A stretch of 15,672 nt of DNA, taken from assembly GCA_002690755.1 (NCBI GenBank), contig NZFT01000074.1, positions 1-15,672 of the forward strand, written 5' to 3'. Shown in pieces: positions 14,239-15,672 of the stretch (positions within the stretch are counted from its first letter, which is position 1; the number at the start of each line of letters is the position of its first letter). The notes beneath the pieces are model-generated. The model was not told the origin of the DNA and ran no database searches. It saw nothing but the letters and a program-made list of their open reading frames with translations. Source of the DNA: Phycisphaerae bacterium. Lineage in GTDB: Bacteria; Planctomycetota; Phycisphaerae; Phycisphaerales; SM1A02. Position numbers and translations under genes: made by a program.

Positions 14239-14628
14239 CCGAAGCAGGCAACCCTGTTCGAGATATCGCGTGAGGGTCGCCGAATCGATCCGGGTCTCGA
14301 ATCGGTCGAAGGAGGCCGCGAGCACGGCCGTTCCGGTACGAGCGTCCTGGTCCGCGAGGCGGATGATGCTCGCCCGTCCGCGAAGGGTCGCCGCACCACC
14401 GGGAAGCTCGATCTCGAACTGAACCCTGGCGTTCTCGGGTAGCGGCTCGTCGCACTCGAATCGAACGCCCCCGACCGCGAGGTCGTGGATGTGCCCGTCG
14501 AGCACGCGATCGTTCTCAGTGCGGATTCGAATGGACGAATACATCGGCCTGACCGCATAGCGGCGGTGCCGACGGCGATCACGATCGGTGCGAGCGGAAC
14601 GATCCTTGACGAGTTCGGCGACCTGCAT
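14230..14628 (-). CDS. PilZ-domain protein, probable cyclic-di-GMP receptor
   Basis: A single-domain protein of 132 residues. The PilZ motifs are present: an Arg-rich RRRHRRYAVRP (18-28) matching RxxxR and DLAVGGVRF (49-57) matching the (D/N)xSxxG motif, with Ala51 in the Ser place. The following beta-barrel strands include RVQFEIELPG (68-77) and LRGRASIIRL (82-91). Such proteins bind cyclic di-GMP and change the activity of a partner in motility, adhesion or polysaccharide export; the partner is not evident here. The ATG at 14628 has GGAGG 8 bases upstream, and part of that Shine-Dalgarno sequence lies in a stem-loop. It converges on aroK with 16 bp between stops. Confidence 0.82.
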   Translation of the reverse strand: MQVAELVKDRSARTDRDRRRHRRYAVRPMYSSIRIRTENDRVLDGHIHDLAVGGVRFECDEPLPENARVQFEIELPGGAATLRGRASIIRLADQDARTGTAVLAASFDRFETRIDSATLTRYLEQGCLLRAA

Positions 14629-14638
14629 GGGCTTGACC

Positions 14639-14661
14639 TCCGGCGGAGCCTGACCGCCGGA
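14639..14661 (-). promoter_or_regulatory. Stem-loop covering part of the PilZ gene's ribosome-binding site
   Basis: TCCGGCGG (14639-14646) and CCGCCGGA (14654-14661) form a perfect 8-bp stem around a 7-base loop. In the minus-strand mRNA the last three bases of the 3' arm, GGA, are the first three of GGAGG, the Shine-Dalgarno sequence 8 bases before the ATG. Folding would hinder ribosome entry. Confidence 0.45.
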
Positions 14662-14853
14662 TGGACGATTCGGACTCCGTCAAGCAGATCGGGTGGAACC
14701 AACCCCGACTGAAGGGTTGTCGGACCATTCCAGCCGGATCGCCCCGCAGAACCCTCCCGACCCGCGTGATCGGCGTCGAACCTCGGCCGTCCTCCGGTGG
14801 CGTGGGGATGACGTCGACGGCGGTAATTGCATTCTGCGGGCCAAGAGTCGCAA

Positions 14854-14903
14854 GAGAGGGGTTCGGTCAGACCGATGACCCCTCCATGTCGAACTCCCCT
14901 CTC
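14854..14903 (+). promoter_or_regulatory. Two mutually exclusive hairpins in the uppP leader
   Basis: Hairpin A: GGGGT-TCGGT (14858-14867) pairs with ACCGA (14871-14875) and ACCCC (14878-14882), giving 10 pairs with a 2-base bulge. Hairpin B: GAGAGGGG-TTCG (14854-14865) pairs with CGAA (14890-14893) and CCCCTCTC (14896-14903), giving 12 pairs with a 2-base bulge. They share the 14858-14865 arm, so only one can form. The structure ends 17 bases before the uppP ATG. Confidence 0.45.
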
Positions 14904-14920
14904 ACCTCCGATCGGATGCC

Positions 14921-15672
14921 ATGACTCCCCTCGACGCGATCATCCTCGGCCTGGTCGAAGGCATCACCGAGTATCTCCCGGTCTCCTCGACCGGCCATCT
15001 CATCATCACCTCCAGCCTCCTCGGTCTCGACCGCGACGCCGCCACCAAGTCGGCCGTCGACGCGTTCAACATCGTGATCCAGGGCGGCGCGATCCTCGCG
15101 GTGATCGGGCTCTATCGGGTCCGCGTCTGGTCCATGATCCAGGGGCTCCTCGGCCGGGACGTGATCGGTCGGAAGTTGTTCCTGAATCTGGTGGTCGCCT
15201 TTCTGCCCGCCGCGGTGTTCGGGGTCATGCTCGACGATCTCATCGAAGCGTTCCTCTTCAAGCCCTGGCCCGTCATCATCGCGCTGGCCCTCGGTGGCCT
15301 CCTCCTGATCGGCATGAAACGCTGGCAGGACCGCGTGTTCGCGAGCGCGGAGAATGAAGAGGAAGGGCAAGGCGGAGGCGGGCGGACCTTCACCGACATC
15401 GAACACCTGAGCTGGAAGCAGGCCCTGGTGATCGGACTGCTGCAGTGCGTCGCGATGATTCCCGGGACCAGCCGCTCGATGATGACCATCGTCGGCGGGA
15501 TGTTCATCGGGCTCCGACCGAAACAGGCCGCGGAATTCTCGTTCCTGCTCGGTCTTCCGACCCTGGGCGGGGCATGTGTCTACAAATCGCTGAAGAGCGG
15601 TGACGAGATCGCCTCGCTCGGCGCCGTGCCGATTCTGCTCGGGATCGCGGTCGCGACCGTCTCCGCCGCTTT
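14921..15672 (+). CDS. uppP: Undecaprenyl-diphosphatase UppP (BacA), partial at window end
   Basis: Integral membrane phosphatase that recycles the C55 lipid carrier for peptidoglycan and other envelope glycans; overexpression of the family gives bacitracin resistance. The 250 residues seen lack the last ~20-40. Both family motifs are present: EGITEYLPVSSTGHLI (13-28), holding the catalytic Glu pair and His26, and PGTSRSMMTIVGG (181-193) with Arg185. Hydrophobic helices alternate throughout (for example 86-103, 117-132 and 208-221). A Glu/Gly-rich loop at 143-154 (ENEEEGQGGGG) sits between the two halves. The start at 14921 is fixed by the position of the first motif; a weak CGGA lies 4 bases upstream. 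It is preceded by alternative leader hairpins. Confidence 0.95.
   Translation, partial: MTPLDAIILGLVEGITEYLPVSSTGHLIITSSLLGLDRDAATKSAVDAFNIVIQGGAILAVIGLYRVRVWSMIQGLLGRDVIGRKLFLNLVVAFLPAAVFGVMLDDLIEAFLFKPWPVIIALALGGLLLIGMKRWQDRVFASAENEEEGQGGGGRTFTDIEHLSWKQALVIGLLQCVAMIPGTSRSMMTIVGGMFIGLRPKQAAEFSFLLGLPTLGGACVYKSLKSGDEIASLGAVPILLGIAVATVSAA

Noticed and set aside
1..15672. Mobile element, phage, CRISPR array, toxin-antitoxin or novel defence cluster
   Set aside because: No transposase, integrase, long terminal inverted repeats, spacer-repeat arrays or paired small genes were seen; all genes but one belong to known housekeeping or phosphate-response families.

Overview
This window comes from a high-GC Gram-negative-type bacterial chromosome. 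My best guess is a planctomycete, possibly of the Phycisphaerae. The basis is the style of the L34, AnmK and RNase III proteins and the small PilZ and tail-anchored proteins, so the placement is an inference and not a search result. Everything visible is chromosomal housekeeping or physiology. I see no insertion sequence, phage, CRISPR or tRNA/rRNA signature, and no gene cluster that looks like a new defence or metabolic system. The unusual material is regulatory DNA, RNA structures and a few divergent proteins.

Layout. Positions 1-463 (minus) hold the 5' part of recA. A 637-bp gap with a striking 55-bp dyad of GTTC repeats follows. A family-2 glycosyltransferase (1101-2066, plus) looks leaderless. 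It converges on a UDP-glucuronate decarboxylase-like sugar epimerase (2101-3072, minus), which is divergent from an AnmK-family anhydromuramic acid kinase (3187-4338, plus) that has lost some family motifs. Next is a complete phosphate-starvation module on the plus strand: phoB, phoR, pstS, pstC, pstA, pstB, phoU (4417-11531). After it come a small tail-anchored protein of unknown function (11758-12234), RNase III on the minus strand (12300-13133), ribosomal protein L34 (13520-13663) followed directly by shikimate kinase (13689-14213), a PilZ-domain protein on the minus strand (14230-14628) and the start of undecaprenyl-diphosphatase uppP (14921 to the window end).

How the parts work together. 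PstS binds periplasmic phosphate, PstC/PstA form the channel, PstB hydrolyses ATP, and PhoU links transporter state to the PhoR kinase, which phosphorylates PhoB. Two promoter regions in this module (upstream of phoB and of pstS) contain direct repeats spaced 11 bp, the spacing expected for PhoB boxes. A 13-bp stem-loop lies between pstS and pstC, where many pst operons carry a structure that keeps PstS in excess. AnmK, UppP, the glycosyltransferase and the sugar-nucleotide decarboxylase all point to envelope or glycan metabolism, but they are not visibly one operon.
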